In this document: positions 42,182 to 50,590 of the stretch, in pieces
How positions within the stretch are numbered: position 1 is the first letter of the stretch
Layout: the number at the start of each line of letters is the position of its first letter
The notes under the pieces: model-generated
Told to the model about the DNA's origin: nothing
The model's database searches: none
What the model saw: only the letters and a program-made list of their open reading frames with translations
Program-made: the position numbers and the translations under genes
DNA from: an uncultured Oscillospiraceae bacterium
GTDB taxonomy: Bacteria; Bacillota; Clostridia; Oscillospirales; Oscillospiraceae
Reading direction: 5' to 3'
NCBI GenBank assembly: GCA_900754965.1
Contig: CAAEEO010000051.1
Location: 1 to 64,000, forward strand
Length of the DNA stretch: 64,000 bases

Positions 42182-42889
42182 ATGCAGAAACGCGCATTGG
42201 TCACCGGGTCCTCCCGGGGCATTGGCGCCGCCACAGCCAGAGCATTGGCTGCCGACGGCTGGGAAGTAAACATCAACTATTATCAGTCCAAACAGGCCGC
42301 AGAGCGTCTGGCTGCCGAACTGGGCACCCGGGCCTTTCAGGCCGATGTATCCGACCCGGAGCAGGTACAGGCCATGTTTGACGCCATGGGGCCGGTGGAG
42401 CTGCTGGTAAACAACGCCGGTATCGCCCACGAAGGTCTGATCACCGATATCACCGAGCAGGAATGGCAGCGGCTGTTTGCCGTGAATGTCGGCGGCATTT
42501 TCCACTGTGTTCGTGCCGCCCTGCCCCACATGATCCATATCAAACACGGAATCATCATCAATACCTCTTCCATTCTCATGAAAGCCGGCGGTTCCTGTGA
42601 GGCCGCCTACACCGCCACCAAAGGAGCCGTAGAAGGTCTGACCAAATCTCTGGCACGGGAACTGGGTCCCTCCGGAATCCGGGTCAACGCCGTGGCTCCC
42701 GGCGCCATTGAAACAGATATGCTCAGCTGTTTCTCCCGGGAAGAGTTGGACGCAGTTGCCGCTGAGGCCGCTCTGGGACGAAATGGCCGCCCGGAAGATG
42801 TGGCCCGTGTGACGGCACTTCTGGCATCTGATGCCTGCGAGTTTGTCACCGGTGCTATCGTCCCGGTAGACGGCGGAAACATTTTATAA
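42182..42889 (+). CDS. FabG-like SDR (3-oxoacyl-ACP reductase family)
   Basis: A 235-residue classical SDR: TGSSRGIGAATARAL (cofactor), NNAGIAHEG, Ser in NTSSILMKAG, Tyr-x3-Lys in YTATKGAVEG and the ending FVTGAIVPVDGG. ATG 42182 follows AGGAGGG. It stands alone rather than in a fab cluster, so it may be a general or specialised ketoreductase rather than the housekeeping FabG. Confidence 0.88.
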   Translation: MQKRALVTGSSRGIGAATARALAADGWEVNINYYQSKQAAERLAAELGTRAFQADVSDPEQVQAMFDAMGPVELLVNNAGIAHEGLITDITEQEWQRLFAVNVGGIFHCVRAALPHMIHIKHGIIINTSSILMKAGGSCEAAYTATKGAVEGLTKSLARELGPSGIRVNAVAPGAIETDMLSCFSREELDAVAAEAALGRNGRPEDVARVTALLASDACEFVTGAIVPVDGGNIL

Positions 42890-42898
42890 CGCACCCAT

Positions 42899-42940
42899 AA
42901 AAAAAGCGCCGGACTGGAAATTCCAGTCCGGTGCTTTTTC
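42899..42940. terminator. Bidirectional terminator between the SDR and ricT
   Basis: AAAAAGCGCCGGACTGGAA paired with TTCCAGTCCGGTGCTTTTT (one G-U/G-T mismatch), between convergent genes. Confidence 0.85.
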
Positions 42941-42947
42941 CGGCAGT

Positions 42948-44309
42948 TTATTCGCCGGTCTTTTTTTCTTCTCTGGGCCGATGGTTCGGATTCCGCCGGG
43001 GACGGCGCTGTCCGCCGGGTCTCTTTTCTCCGGTCTGTCCGCCCTGCGGGGCAGCAGCTTTGTTCTGCTGCGGCTTTTCCCCGCCGTTCTTTTTCGGCTG
43101 ATTCTGCCGAGGCTGACGGGGTTTTCCCCCCTGTCCCTGCTGTCCCCCCTGATTCTTCTGGGGTTTATTTTTCTGCTCGCTGCGAGGCTGACCGCCCTGG
43201 TTTCCCTGACCGTTCTGTCCGGCAGGTCGATTCTGCCCGGAAGGTGTACCCTCCCGTCGGCGATCCGGGCGCCGATGGCTCCGATTGCGGCGTTGATTCT
43301 CATACCGCTGCCGTGCCTCCTGCTCTGCCTTTTCCGCAGCAGCCTGACGCTCTCGCCGCGCCTGTTTCTTGTCCTGGTCCTCGTACTCATCCAGCAGGAT
43401 AATGTCTTCCCATTCATCCCGTTCTTTTTCCGGTTCCGACTCCACCTTGGGCACATACTTCAGCACATCCGGCAGGCTCTCCCCGTCTTTGGGACGGCCA
43501 CCGGGTACCGCCGCCACCTGCTCCGCCGTATAGTGATGCTGTTCCGAAGGCGCCTCTCCATCCAGATGCACCTTCACGCTCTGGCGCAGCAGATTGACCT
43601 GGGTCACATTCCCGTAACCATCTGGAGTCTGGACAAACGCCCCGTTCTTGGGCACGGTTTTCACCAGATCCTCATAGGCCTCCTGCTCGTACCGCAGGCA
43701 GCACATCAGCCGACCGCAGCAGCCAGAGATCTTCTTTGGGTTGAGGGACAGGTTCTGCACCTTGGCCATTTTGGTGGAAACAGGATAAAACTCATTCAAA
43801 AACTGACTGCAGCAGAACGGCCGGCCGCACACGCCCAGACCGCCCAGCATTTTGGCCTCATCCCGCACACCGATTTGTCGCAGCTCGATCCGGCTGCGGA
43901 ACACAGAGGCCAGATCCTTCACCAGTTCCCGGAAGTCCACGCGACCATCGGAGGTGAAGAAAAAGGTGATCTTATTTCCGTCAAAATTGCACTCCACATT
44001 CACCAATTTCATGTCAAGGCCGTGGGCGGCAATTTTTTTCTTTCCAATTTCGAAGGCCTCGGCCTCCCGTTTCCGGTTGTTTTCCACCACCCGCAGGTCT
44101 GCCGCCGTGGCCACCCGGATTACCGGCTGAAGGGGTTGAATCACCCGGTCATCCTGAACATAATGCACCCCCTGGGCGCAATACGCCAGTTCCCGACCGT
44201 TGGCAGTTTCCACCACCACCCGGTCCCCATCCTTAGGCTGAGTCCCGTTGGGTGCAAAATAATAAATTTTCCCACAGGGTTTAAATCTGATACTGACTAC
44301 TTCTGTCAC
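42948..44309 (-). CDS. ricT: RicT/YaaT (PSP1 domain) with long basic disordered tail
   Basis: A 453-residue protein. The PSP1 core (about 1-265) carries the Fe-S cysteines CGRPFCCSQF and CCGRLMCCLRYE and the region LASVFRSRIELRQIGVRDEA. In Bacillus RicT works with RicA and RicF in mRNA maturation by RNase Y and in sporulation and competence. From about residue 300 the chain becomes Gln/Gly/Arg/Lys-rich and low in complexity, ending in many Arg-Pro-Asn units. That is about 150 residues beyond the usual length and looks like an RNA-binding disordered tail. It lies 3 bp after holB. Confidence 0.9.
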   Translation of the reverse strand: MTEVVSIRFKPCGKIYYFAPNGTQPKDGDRVVVETANGRELAYCAQGVHYVQDDRVIQPLQPVIRVATAADLRVVENNRKREAEAFEIGKKKIAAHGLDMKLVNVECNFDGNKITFFFTSDGRVDFRELVKDLASVFRSRIELRQIGVRDEAKMLGGLGVCGRPFCCSQFLNEFYPVSTKMAKVQNLSLNPKKISGCCGRLMCCLRYEQEAYEDLVKTVPKNGAFVQTPDGYGNVTQVNLLRQSVKVHLDGEAPSEQHHYTAEQVAAVPGGRPKDGESLPDVLKYVPKVESEPEKERDEWEDIILLDEYEDQDKKQARRERQAAAEKAEQEARQRYENQRRNRSHRRPDRRREGTPSGQNRPAGQNGQGNQGGQPRSEQKNKPQKNQGGQQGQGGKPRQPRQNQPKKNGGEKPQQNKAAAPQGGQTGEKRPGGQRRPRRNPNHRPREEKKTGE

Positions 44310-44312
44310 TGA

Positions 44313-45137
44313 TCATTTCCTCATTTCTACGGAGGTCGTCCCTCCAATACTTTTCACAGCAATGGTTCCAAACACATGTTTGATGCCCACATTCACTTTC
44401 AAAAATTCCTGACATCGATCCATCAGTTGGATCAGCCGCCAACAGGTTTCCCGCTCCAACGCGGGTTTCCGCCGCCGTCCGCACAGCAGATCCGTGGCCA
44501 CAGCGGAAACGGTCTGCATCCATTCCCCTGTCACAGTCAGATCCCATGCGCCGGCCCGCTCATTACACCAGGCCAGCAAGTCGGAACGCTTTCCGCGGGA
44601 GACCAGTTCCAAATACGACAAGGCCATCTGCTCCAACTCCGGATTCAGCACCGTTTCCTCTGCGTTGGTGGTCACCTCGATGCAGCGTGAGCGGATGGTG
44701 GGCAAGAGCATCGCCGGAGTGGCCGTGGACAGTATCAGTACCACGCCCCGGGGCGGCTCCTCCAGGAGTTTCAGCAATGCGTTTTGTGCATTGGGATTCA
44801 TCGTCTCTGCGTCATGGATCACAAAGGCTTTTCCCGGCGCTTCATTGGACATAATCTGAGCCTGTCCGATCATCTCCCGAATCTGATCCACCTGGATTTC
44901 CCGTTTCATCTTGCCTTTATCATTCAATTCCCGGCGCACATGGAGCACATCCGGATGGACGCCTTCCCGCACTTTCCGGCAATCCCGGCACACGCCGCAG
45001 GGTTTTCTTCCCGCCCCGGAGCAGACTGCCGCGGCAGACAAAGTCTGTACCATCTGGTCCCGAGCCGTTTCCAACGGGGATGCGACAATATATGCATGAG
45101 ACAGGCGGGACCCGTCTCCCAGATGCAGTCCTTCCAT
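44313..45137 (-). CDS. holB: DNA polymerase III delta' subunit
   Basis: A 274-residue clamp-loader subunit. A zinc-type CGVCRDCRKV near residue 45 and EIQVDQIREMIGQA, then NAQNALLKLLEEPP and ATPAMLLPTIRSRC, are the delta'/gamma family motifs. ATG 45137 follows CGGAGG; a longer reading from 45176 lacks a ribosome site. The gene before ricT matches the usual tmk-holB-ricT order, but tmk is missing upstream, where the AT-rich CPBP gene sits instead. Confidence 0.92.
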   Translation of the reverse strand: MEGLHLGDGSRLSHAYIVASPLETARDQMVQTLSAAAVCSGAGRKPCGVCRDCRKVREGVHPDVLHVRRELNDKGKMKREIQVDQIREMIGQAQIMSNEAPGKAFVIHDAETMNPNAQNALLKLLEEPPRGVVLILSTATPAMLLPTIRSRCIEVTTNAEETVLNPELEQMALSYLELVSRGKRSDLLAWCNERAGAWDLTVTGEWMQTVSAVATDLLCGRRRKPALERETCWRLIQLMDRCQEFLKVNVGIKHVFGTIAVKSIGGTTSVEMRK

Positions 45138-45205
45138 GGTGTGCCTCCGATCAATTTCAATAAAGTGCCCCGCCAAACCTTGTGGCAGATGGCACGAATC
45201 ATTAT

Positions 45206-45234
45206 ATTCTACCCTGTTTTTCGTTGATAGTCAA
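45206..45234 (-). promoter_or_regulatory. Promoter of holB-ricT
   Basis: Minus strand: TTGACT (45234-45229), a 17-bp spacer and TAGAAT (45211-45206). Confidence 0.65.
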
Positions 45235-45368
45235 CCATCAGCTTTGCATCTCCCATTTCCCCGTTGGACTGACTTAAACGATAGAGAATCCCCATCCGTC
45301 ACTTTGATGAGGGAAAATGTGCCTCCACGCAAACAGCCAAGCAAAACGGAAGTTGCCCCTGTGATCCA
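45235..45368. other. Spacer between the holB promoter and the CPBP gene
   Basis: About 130 bp with no recognisable gene, hairpin or promoter. It marks the transition from GC-rich host sequence to the AT-rich CPBP gene. Confidence 0.5.
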
Positions 45369-46106
45369 TTACATTTTTTCTCTGTTATCTTCGCAATACC
45401 ATACACATATTGCGTACGATAGCATAATACCCAATCCTATCACTAAAATAAGATTTAGTTTAATTACAAACATAGACAAAAGTGTATTTATGAACCCATG
45501 AAACACATTACAAGCAAACACACACTGGGTCTTTTTATAAATCGAAGCCAAAAAGAAACTTAATATCACAGCTAACACCAAAAAGAACGGAAACGCCATA
45601 TTTTGTTGCGATGAACCTTCCACAAACCAAAGTGGAATATGCCAAATTCCCCATACTGTTCCGGTAATTATAGTCGCTATTGGAAATTTGAACTTTTTTT
45701 CCAATAGCGGCTGCATGATACCGCGCCACCCTAATTCTTCTTCCCCACCGTATATGAATACTGCCTGAAGGAAAACGATGGGGATCAGATGCAACGGCAT
45801 TGCAGGATTGCGTTCCATCGATGAAATACCAATGACTGCAATCGCCATAGCTGTCAGTATCCATAAGTAAAACATCGTTTTCCTTTTATATTGAAAAACG
45901 AATTTAATGACGGATCGGAATGTCAATTTTTCCTCCAGTACAAATAATGTCGCTATTGTTGGCCCAAAGCCCCCAATGATATGCAACATCGTACTTGTCG
46001 GATGTGTAAAAGTCAGGATACCCAATTTCGTTAAAATAGCAAGTGACCCCCACGCGATACCGGAAATGGCAAATGTTATGATCAAAAATTTATAGACTCG
46101 TTTCAT
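45369..46106 (-). CDS. CPBP-family intramembrane metalloprotease (Abi/Rce1-like)
   Basis: A 245-residue protein with about seven to eight hydrophobic helices. The protease motifs are EEELGWRG (EExxxR type), WGIWHIPLW (FxxxH type) and a later HGF. Family members process prenylated or bacteriocin-like peptides and often protect against them. The codons are strikingly AT-rich, unlike the flanking genes, which suggests recent acquisition. ATG 46106 follows AGAGGGG. It is alone, with non-coding AT-rich flanks. Confidence 0.88.
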   Translation of the reverse strand: MKRVYKFLIITFAISGIAWGSLAILTKLGILTFTHPTSTMLHIIGGFGPTIATLFVLEEKLTFRSVIKFVFQYKRKTMFYLWILTAMAIAVIGISSMERNPAMPLHLIPIVFLQAVFIYGGEEELGWRGIMQPLLEKKFKFPIATIITGTVWGIWHIPLWFVEGSSQQNMAFPFFLVLAVILSFFLASIYKKTQCVFACNVFHGFINTLLSMFVIKLNLILVIGLGIMLSYAICVWYCEDNREKM

Positions 46107-46288
46107 TTCTACATACCCCTCTAGAAATTCTCGTATATCAGTTTGGACTATTCCAAATTATCGCTCCACTTAACATTACCATATTTTTATGCCTCCATCA
46201 ATATAGTGCCACTGACGGGGGTGGGATCTATCAATCCAAAAGGAAACAAAATCTTTTGGACAGGTTCGCTCCTTTTCCAAATAAGCAA
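46107..46288. other. AT-rich non-coding flank of the CPBP gene
   Basis: No gene or clear repeat. Base composition matches the CPBP gene rather than the chromosome, so it probably arrived with it. No terminal inverted repeats or attachment site found by eye. Confidence 0.45.
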
Positions 46289-46321
46289 CAAAAATCGCCG
46301 CAGGAATATTCCTGCGGCGAT
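46289..46321 (-). terminator. Terminator of the rpmH-jag operon
   Basis: Minus strand: a 14-bp perfect stem ATCGCCGCAGGAAT / ATTCCTGCGGCGAT followed by TTTTG, 12 bp after the jag stop. Confidence 0.8.
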
Positions 46322-46333
46322 ACTTGCCATAGA

Positions 46334-47098
46334 TTAGGTCCACTCACGGGACACGGGCTTGCTGCTGCCCGTGTCCTGCTGGGACTTATCATAGGACACC
46401 ACCACCCGGCGATTGGGTTCGGTGCCGATGGAGCTGGTGCTCACGCCTTCATAATCCTGGAGGGCGGCATGGATCACATGACGCTCATAGGAATTCATCG
46501 GCTCAAGAGCCATGCTCCGTTTGTATTTGACGGCTTTGGCCGCCATCTTTTCTGCCAAATGGACCAGAGCCTCTTCCCGCTTGGCGCGGTATGCCTCTGC
46601 GTCCACGCTGACATGCAGGCGCTTTTCGCTGCCGTGATTCACGGCGTAGTTGGTCAGATGCTGGATGGCATCCAGGGTCTCGCCCCGGCGGCCGATGACC
46701 ATGCCCATGCCCTTACCGGACAGGTTCACATTGATCCCGCCATCAGGCTTGTCCGTGATTTCAATCTCCGCCTGCACACCCATATGGGTCAGCAGACCGC
46801 TGAGGAAGGCATATACCTTCTCATGGTTGGGGTTTCCGTCAACGCCTTCTGCGGCGGCCGGCATCTCTGCAGGTACTTCCGCTGCGGGGGCGGGAGCGGG
46901 CTCCTCTGCCACCGGTTCGTCAGGCACTTCGTAAGACACCTTCACCACAGCCGGAGACGCACCGATGCCCAGGAATCCGGACTTTGCCCGTTCCAGGATC
47001 TCCACCATCACGTCGTCACGGCTCATCCCCAGTTCTGCCAGGGCAGCTGCAACGGCTGCCTCTTCCGTCTTACCGGATTTCTCTATGCTTTTTATCAT
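46334..47098 (-). CDS. jag: RNA-binding protein Jag/KhpB
   Basis: A 254-residue protein with the Jag N-terminal domain (EAAVAAALAELGMSRDDVMV, then SGFLGIGA), an Ala/Pro/Glu linker (about 65-90), a KH domain with GKGMGMVIGRRGETLDAIQ, and an R3H domain with MALEPMNSYERHVIHAAL. Jag/KhpB with KhpA binds many RNAs and affects cell elongation. It starts 14 bp after yidC and closes the rpmH-rnpA-yidD-yidC-jag block. Confidence 0.94.
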   Translation of the reverse strand: MIKSIEKSGKTEEAAVAAALAELGMSRDDVMVEILERAKSGFLGIGASPAVVKVSYEVPDEPVAEEPAPAPAAEVPAEMPAAAEGVDGNPNHEKVYAFLSGLLTHMGVQAEIEITDKPDGGINVNLSGKGMGMVIGRRGETLDAIQHLTNYAVNHGSEKRLHVSVDAEAYRAKREEALVHLAEKMAAKAVKYKRSMALEPMNSYERHVIHAALQDYEGVSTSSIGTEPNRRVVVSYDKSQQDTGSSKPVSREWT

Positions 47099-47112
47099 AA
47101 GGTACTCTCCTG

Positions 47113-48342
47113 TTATTCTTCAGCCTCGGCCTCAAAAGCCTCGGTCTGCTGGGGCTCTTCCTGTGCACCGAACCGATCGGGATCATAGGCTCTGCCTCTG
47201 GCATAGCGGCGTGCTCCCACCTGAGAGGCGGGGATCTCCGCTTCTTTCACGCCAAGACGCTCCCGGCGCTCAGCACGATCCGCTGCGATGGCCGCAGCTT
47301 TCAGCTCCTCAGACTTCTGCTTTTCGGCAGTCTGCAGTTTTTTCTTACTGGTGTTTTTGTTGACGGTCGTCGTGCCTTCTTCTCTTTTCCGTTCGGTCGC
47401 TTTCCGTCTCCGCTCGAATTCCTCCTCGCGCTGACGCTCACGCTCCAGCCATTCGGTATCCTCCACCAGCATCTTCTTCCGATAGATCTTCGTGAGGATA
47501 AAGTCACGGGCCATACCGAACACGCTGTTGGCAATCCAGTAGACACCCATGGCTGCCGGCATGGAGAAACAAATCCACACGGACATCAGGGGCATCATCA
47601 GTTCCATCATACGGTTGGTGGATGCCATCTGATCGGCCTGAGGGCCGGTAGCTGCCGGGGGATTCATTTTCATGGACAGTTTCATGGACAGCCAGGACAG
47701 GAATGCAGAAATAAAGGGGATCAGGAACAGACCAAAAGCGGCTGCCATCCCGTTTGCAGCGTCCTTCCAGAAAGTCAGACGGGGCGTTGCGCCCAAGTTC
47801 AGACCCAGGAAAGCATAGCTCACATCCTGCAGTGCCGGAACCACAGCGGACATTGCACTGAAGTTCTCATGGCACAGCTGCATCATGACGATTTCCAAAT
47901 ATGCTCTGGAACGGTTGCTGAGTTCCGCCACATCCAGCAGACCCATATTCTCCAGAGTCGTCTGGACCAGGGTAACTTCCTCAGCACTCAGACCAATCAT
48001 GTGGGTCAGAGGCTGACGGATCACGCTGTACAAAGGAATCAGAATCAGCAGCGGGAGAAAAGACCACAGACAACCCGACATGGGGTTGATGTGCTCTTCT
48101 TGATAGAGCTTAGATACCTCTTGCTGGTACTTCTGGGGGTTGCCGCCATGCCGTGCCTCCAACTCTTTCAGCCGGGGCTGCAGACGGGTCTGCCGCAGCA
48201 TGCTCTTCTTGCTCTTGGCCATGAACGGAGTCAGGATCAGGTTCACGCACAGAGCAAACAGGATCACGGAAATACCGTAGTTCCCGAAGATCTCATAAAA
48301 CTTCAGAAGCAACCAGGAAAAGGGTACTGTAATGATCGACAT
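47113..48342 (-). CDS. yidC: Membrane protein insertase YidC/OxaA
   Basis: A 409-residue insertase of Gram-positive type with the first helix near the N-terminus (ITVPFSWLLLKFYEIFGNYG), then MAKSKKSMLRQTRLQPRLKE, QEVSKLYQEEHINPMSGCLW and the conserved core helices to about residue 275. It continues with an unusually long charged coiled tail (RERQREEEFERRRKATERKR and beyond) of about 110 residues ending acidic. The tail may contact the ribosome. It follows yidD by 42 bp. Confidence 0.95.
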   Translation of the reverse strand: MSIITVPFSWLLLKFYEIFGNYGISVILFALCVNLILTPFMAKSKKSMLRQTRLQPRLKELEARHGGNPQKYQQEVSKLYQEEHINPMSGCLWSFLPLLILIPLYSVIRQPLTHMIGLSAEEVTLVQTTLENMGLLDVAELSNRSRAYLEIVMMQLCHENFSAMSAVVPALQDVSYAFLGLNLGATPRLTFWKDAANGMAAAFGLFLIPFISAFLSWLSMKLSMKMNPPAATGPQADQMASTNRMMELMMPLMSVWICFSMPAAMGVYWIANSVFGMARDFILTKIYRKKMLVEDTEWLERERQREEEFERRRKATERKREEGTTTVNKNTSKKKLQTAEKQKSEELKAAAIAADRAERRERLGVKEAEIPASQVGARRYARGRAYDPDRFGAQEEPQQTEAFEAEAEE

Positions 48343-48384
48343 TCAGTTACTCCTATCATCGTTATTCTGTTTTCTTTTCCCGGT

Positions 48385-48603
48385 TTATGGAACCGGGTCA
48401 TAAAAATCGTGTTCCCCTCGATGAAAGGGGTGACAACGGAGGATCCTCCGAAAAGCCAGCCAGCCGCCTTTGGCGGCGCCGTACTTTTCGATGGCCTCCA
48501 GTGCATACTGAGAGCAGGTGGGGATAAACCGGCAGCAGGGCGGTGTATAGGGTGAAATGGCGCGCCGATAAAAGCGGATCAGCGCCAACAAAATCCGTTT
48601 CAC
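48385..48603 (-). CDS. yidD: Membrane protein insertion efficiency factor YidD
   Basis: A 72-residue protein with the family signature RFYRRAISPYTPPCCRFIPT, CSQYALEAIEKYGAAKGGWL and RRILRCHPFHRGEHDFYDPVP. It supports YidC-dependent insertion. It overlaps rnpA by 4 bp. Confidence 0.95.
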   Translation of the reverse strand: MKRILLALIRFYRRAISPYTPPCCRFIPTCSQYALEAIEKYGAAKGGWLAFRRILRCHPFHRGEHDFYDPVP

Positions 48604-48956
48604 GGTTTCTGCTCACTTTCCGCTTGCATCAGGTCCAGCTGGCGGCAGGCTTTCTCAAAAGCCTTTTCCAGCTGGTGATAACTTGCCTCCGTACTTCTGC
48701 CCCGGGCAACGATGACCATATCCAACCCACGGCACAGTTTGTCCTCCCGCAGGCGATAAATCTCCCGCAGACGACGGCGGATGCGGTTACGCACCACGGC
48801 CTTACCGATTTTATTGGATACAGTCAAGCCCAGGCGGTTATTGTCTCGTCTGGTACGCCGAACGTACAGCACAAGATACGGTGTGACGGCACTTTTTCCT
48901 TTGTTGTACAGGCGCCGGAACTCGTAGTTTTTTTTCAAGGAATCAGTGAATTCCAT
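48600..48956 (-). CDS. rnpA: Ribonuclease P protein component
   Basis: A 118-residue RNase P protein that assists 5' maturation of tRNAs. It shows NYEFRRLYNKGKSAV, RNNRLGLTVSNKIGKAVVRN and the RNR helix RNRIRRRLREIYRL. ATG 48956 follows GAAGGGGAAAGG. It sits between rpmH and yidD in the conserved order. Confidence 0.95.
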   Translation of the reverse strand: MEFTDSLKKNYEFRRLYNKGKSAVTPYLVLYVRRTRRDNNRLGLTVSNKIGKAVVRNRIRRRLREIYRLREDKLCRGLDMVIVARGRSTEASYHQLEKAFEKACRQLDLMQAESEQKP

Positions 48957-49003
48957 AGCCTTTCCCCTTCATCAATGCTGCGGCTGCTCCCCGCACGGGG
49001 TCA

Positions 49004-49141
49004 TCAGTAGCTCAGTTTTTTTCTGCCCTTTGCACGGCGGCGAGCCAGGACCTTGCGGCCGTTGGCGGTGGACATTCTCTTGCGGAATCCGTGCTCCATC
49101 TGAGCGTGGCGCTTTTTGGGCTGAAAAGTACGTTTGGTCAT
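49004..49141 (-). CDS. rpmH: 50S ribosomal protein L34
   Basis: A 45-residue basic protein: MTKRTFQPKKRHAQMEHGFR then RMSTANGRKVLARRRAKGRK, the complete L34 sequence. ATG 49141 follows GAAAGGAGAG. The first gene of the rpmH-jag block. A GGCATCC/GGATGCC hairpin lies in its leader. Confidence 0.96.
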   Translation of the reverse strand: MTKRTFQPKKRHAQMEHGFRKRMSTANGRKVLARRRAKGRKKLSY

Positions 49142-49271
49142 TGCGAAATCTCTCCTTTCGAAATTTGATTCTATGCTCAGCACGGGCATTTGCCCGCGTA
49201 GCAATCGGAATCATCCGGTTTTGCCCCAATGGGCGCAAAAACCACCGGCATCCAAAGGATGCCAGCGGTTT

Positions 49272-49301
49272 ATTATATCCTATAAAGTATCATGCTGTCA
49301 A
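49272..49301 (-). promoter_or_regulatory. Promoter of rpmH
   Basis: Minus strand: TTGACA (49301-49296), an 18-bp spacer and TATAAT (49277-49272). The -35 lies inside the queH 3' end, and a leader of about 120 nt with hairpins follows. I see no TTATNCACA-type DnaA box here. Confidence 0.8.
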
Positions 49302-49888
49302 GTAGTTTTGGAATACAGGCAGCCGCAATACTCCTGCCGATACAGCCCCAACTCCTTGGACAGCTGGATGCTCTGCTTGTATCCCTCCCGTTTCTTGAAG
49401 TCCGAGGGCAGCCAGGCCACGCCATACTGCTTTGCCAGAGCCTGTCCGATGGCATTGATGCGCTGGGCATCTTTATGGGGGGACACGGTCAGTGTGGTGC
49501 AAAAATAGTCAAAATTCCCCTCCGCAGCCAGCTGTGCCGTTTTCTCCAGACGCAGGTGAAAACAGACGCTGCATCGGGCGCCGCCCTCCGGTTCTCCCTC
49601 CAGTCCGGAAACTGCCCGGTCATAGGTTTCCCCGTCGTAGTCACATTCCAAAATGTGGATCTCCGGCATGGCCTGAAGCACCTTCCGCTGATGTTCCAAC
49701 CGCAGGTCATACTCCTCTCTGGGCTGAATATTGGGGTTATAGTACAGGAGCGTGATGTCAAAATACCGGGTAAGATACTGCAGCACATAGGTGGAGCAGG
49801 GGCCGCAGCAGCTTTGCAGCAGCAATCGGGGTTTTTCCGTTAAGCGCTGTGTAATGGCATCCAATTCCTTCTGATAATTTTCCTTCAA
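49298..49888 (-). CDS. queH: Epoxyqueuosine reductase QueH
   Basis: A 196-residue enzyme for the last step of queuosine synthesis in tRNA, replacing QueG in many Firmicutes. All Cys pairs are present: QSCCGPCS, CSVCFHLRL and YCGCLYS, with YYNPNIQPREEYDLRL and TLTVSPHKD. The start is TTG 49888 behind AAGAGGTG. It takes the place next to rpmH where dnaA is commonly found. Confidence 0.93.
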   Translation of the reverse strand: MKENYQKELDAITQRLTEKPRLLLQSCCGPCSTYVLQYLTRYFDITLLYYNPNIQPREEYDLRLEHQRKVLQAMPEIHILECDYDGETYDRAVSGLEGEPEGGARCSVCFHLRLEKTAQLAAEGNFDYFCTTLTVSPHKDAQRINAIGQALAKQYGVAWLPSDFKKREGYKQSIQLSKELGLYRQEYCGCLYSKTT

Positions 49889-49911
49889 TGAGATTCACCT
49901 CTTCGCCCGGT

Positions 49912-49940
49912 ATTATAGCACAGCCTCCCTGAGAATCCAA
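49912..49940 (-). promoter_or_regulatory. Promoter of queH
   Basis: Minus strand: TTGGAT (49940-49935), a 17-bp spacer and TATAAT (49917-49912), back to back with the dCMP deaminase promoter. Confidence 0.65.
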
Positions 49941-49945
49941 GAGCA

Positions 49946-49974
49946 TTGACAAGTTCCCCGGAATGGAATACAAT
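49946..49974 (+). promoter_or_regulatory. Promoter of dCMP deaminase
   Basis: TTGACA (49946-49951), a 17-bp spacer and TACAAT (49969-49974), 21 bp before the ATG. Confidence 0.8.
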
Positions 49975-49995
49975 CAGAAAAACGGAGGGATCACT

Positions 49996-50478
49996 ATGGA
50001 ACAGCGCACGGATAAAATCAATTACTACCTGGATATTGCCGACACGGTTCTGCACCGTTCCACCTGCATCCGCAGGCAGTACGGCGCCATTATCGTGCGA
50101 AATGACGAAATCATTTCCACCGGCTATAACGGTGCGCCCCGGGGGCGTCGAAACTGCTCAGATTTGGGGTTCTGCCGCAGAGAGGCCATGCAGGTTCCCT
50201 CCGGCGAACGGTATGAGCTGTGCCGCAGCGTCCATGCCGAGGCCAACGCCATCATTTCCGCTTCCCGGCGGGATATGTTGGGCGGAACGCTCTATCTGGT
50301 GGGCCGGGAGGCCGGCAGCGGCGCTTTGACGGATGCCGTCCCCTGCTCCATGTGCAAACGCACCATCATTAACGCCGGCATCAGGGAAGTCATTGCCCGG
50401 GAAGCGGACGGCAGTTTCACCGTTACAGATGTCAACGAGTGGATCGAGCAGGACGAAACCCTCCCGGAACTCTCGTAA
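49996..50478 (+). CDS. dCMP deaminase (ComEB/CDA family)
   Basis: A 160-residue zinc deaminase that makes dUMP from dCMP, feeding thymidylate synthesis. Zinc ligands lie in VHAEANAI and VPCSMCKRTIINAG. GAIIVRNDEIISTGYNGAPR and a Cys-rich insertion (NCSDLGFCRREA) are typical of the ComEB/dCMP type. ATG 49996 follows GGAGGGA. Monocistronic with a strong terminator. Confidence 0.9.
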   Translation: MEQRTDKINYYLDIADTVLHRSTCIRRQYGAIIVRNDEIISTGYNGAPRGRRNCSDLGFCRREAMQVPSGERYELCRSVHAEANAIISASRRDMLGGTLYLVGREAGSGALTDAVPCSMCKRTIINAGIREVIAREADGSFTVTDVNEWIEQDETLPELS

Positions 50479-50497
50479 ATTCATCCACAGATCACAT

Positions 50498-50530
50498 CGC
50501 GCAACAGGATTTTCCTGTTGCGCGTTTTTT
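50498..50530 (+). terminator. Terminator of dCMP deaminase
   Basis: A perfect 12-bp stem CGCGCAACAGGA / TCCTGTTGCGCG followed by T6. Confidence 0.9.
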
Positions 50531-50590
50531 GTTCACAGAAAATTTTCTCTTTTGTCACGATTCCCGGCTTTCTCCTTTTGGAAATCGGCA

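Noticed and set aside
49142..49297. oriC next to rpmH
   Set aside because: No DnaA-box-like TTATNCACA cluster or AT-rich unwinding element is visible, and queH rather than dnaA adjoins.
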